64,000 bases of DNA. Source: Umboniibacter marinipuniceus (lineage in GTDB: Bacteria > Pseudomonadota > Gammaproteobacteria > Pseudomonadales > DSM-25080). Positions within the stretch are counted from its first letter, which is position 1; every line of letters starts with the position of its first letter. The position numbers and the translations under genes were made by a program. The stretch lies in NCBI RefSeq assembly GCF_003688415.1, contig NZ_REFJ01000001.1:354645-418644 (forward strand). Direction: 5' to 3'. Positions 63,956-64,000 of the stretch are shown here, piece after piece. The notes under the pieces were generated by a model, which was not told the DNA's origin, did no database searches, and saw only the letters and a list, made by a program, of their open reading frames with translations.

Positions 63956-64000
63956 AGGAAGTGCCTAAAGTTGAGTGCCTCTAGACCTTTTTTCGACGTC

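Overview
The window (about 49% G+C by eye, densely packed, no rRNA, tRNA, CRISPR array, prophage or insertion sequence seen) reads as chromosome of an aerobic, Gram-negative, probably marine gammaproteobacterium. Grounds: a type IV pilus minor-pilin operon ending in pilY1, the nrdR-ribD-ribE-ribBA-ribH-nusB-thiL-pgpA order, an xseB-ispA-dxs operon, yebG, rlmG, a DUF3581 gene, and a sodium:solute symporter. Genus cannot be fixed from sequence alone.

Layout. 0-2 kb: 5' part of an acyl-CoA dehydrogenase and an exported M20 amidohydrolase. 2.4-8.6 kb: pilE-fimT-pilV-pilW-pilX-pilY1 with overlapping starts and stops, closed by a strong terminator. 8.7-9.4 kb: DUF3581. A 449-bp gap then holds twelve perfect 7-bp tandem repeats. 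9.9-14.3 kb: valine catabolism operon (mmsA, acyl-CoA dehydrogenase, enoyl-CoA hydratase, mmsB). 14.3-17.2 kb, minus strand: ppnN, a PnuC-family vitamin transporter and a small-molecule kinase. 17.3-26.6 kb, plus strand: glyA, nrdR, riboflavin genes, nusB, thiL, pgpA, cls, ribA. RibBA has a degenerate cyclohydrolase half, and intact RibA lies downstream. 26.8-29.9 kb, minus: dxs, ispA, xseB. 30-31.9 kb: yebG, an AT-rich gap with DnaA-box-like sequences, folM and a divergent folK-like gene overlapping tail to tail. 31.9-34.7 kb: GMC oxidoreductase and rlmG.

Three regions stand out. (1) 34.8-41.0 kb: an overlapping three-gene unit of a membrane-anchored P-loop ATPase, an MscS channel and a PAS-PAS-GGDEF-EAL protein. 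(2) 41.1-43.8 kb: a compact set in which the propeptide of an M4 metallopeptidase is a separate secreted protein, the peptidase ends in a Cys-containing CTERM-like sorting tail, and a minimal CPBP/glutamic intramembrane protease follows immediately. (3) 46.5-57.2 kb: a catabolic locus of an SDR, a HisD/HpsN-like dehydrogenase, a LacI regulator, an alpha/beta hydrolase, an HpcH/HpaI aldolase, an SSS symporter, an amidohydrolase, two double-SnoaL proteins and a double cupin. Copies of the palindrome TGnnTTCGAAnnCA sit before its transcription units and look like the LacI operator, so the locus is probably one regulon for an unidentified carbon source.

57.2-60.1 kb: a LysR regulator divergent from a glutathionyl-hydroquinone reductase and a pirin, like the yhaJ/yqjG/yhaK neighbourhood of E. 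coli. 60.1-64 kb, minus: a photolyase operon (DUF3429, DCC thiol oxidoreductase, SDR, DUF523-DUF1722, phr) with overlapping genes.
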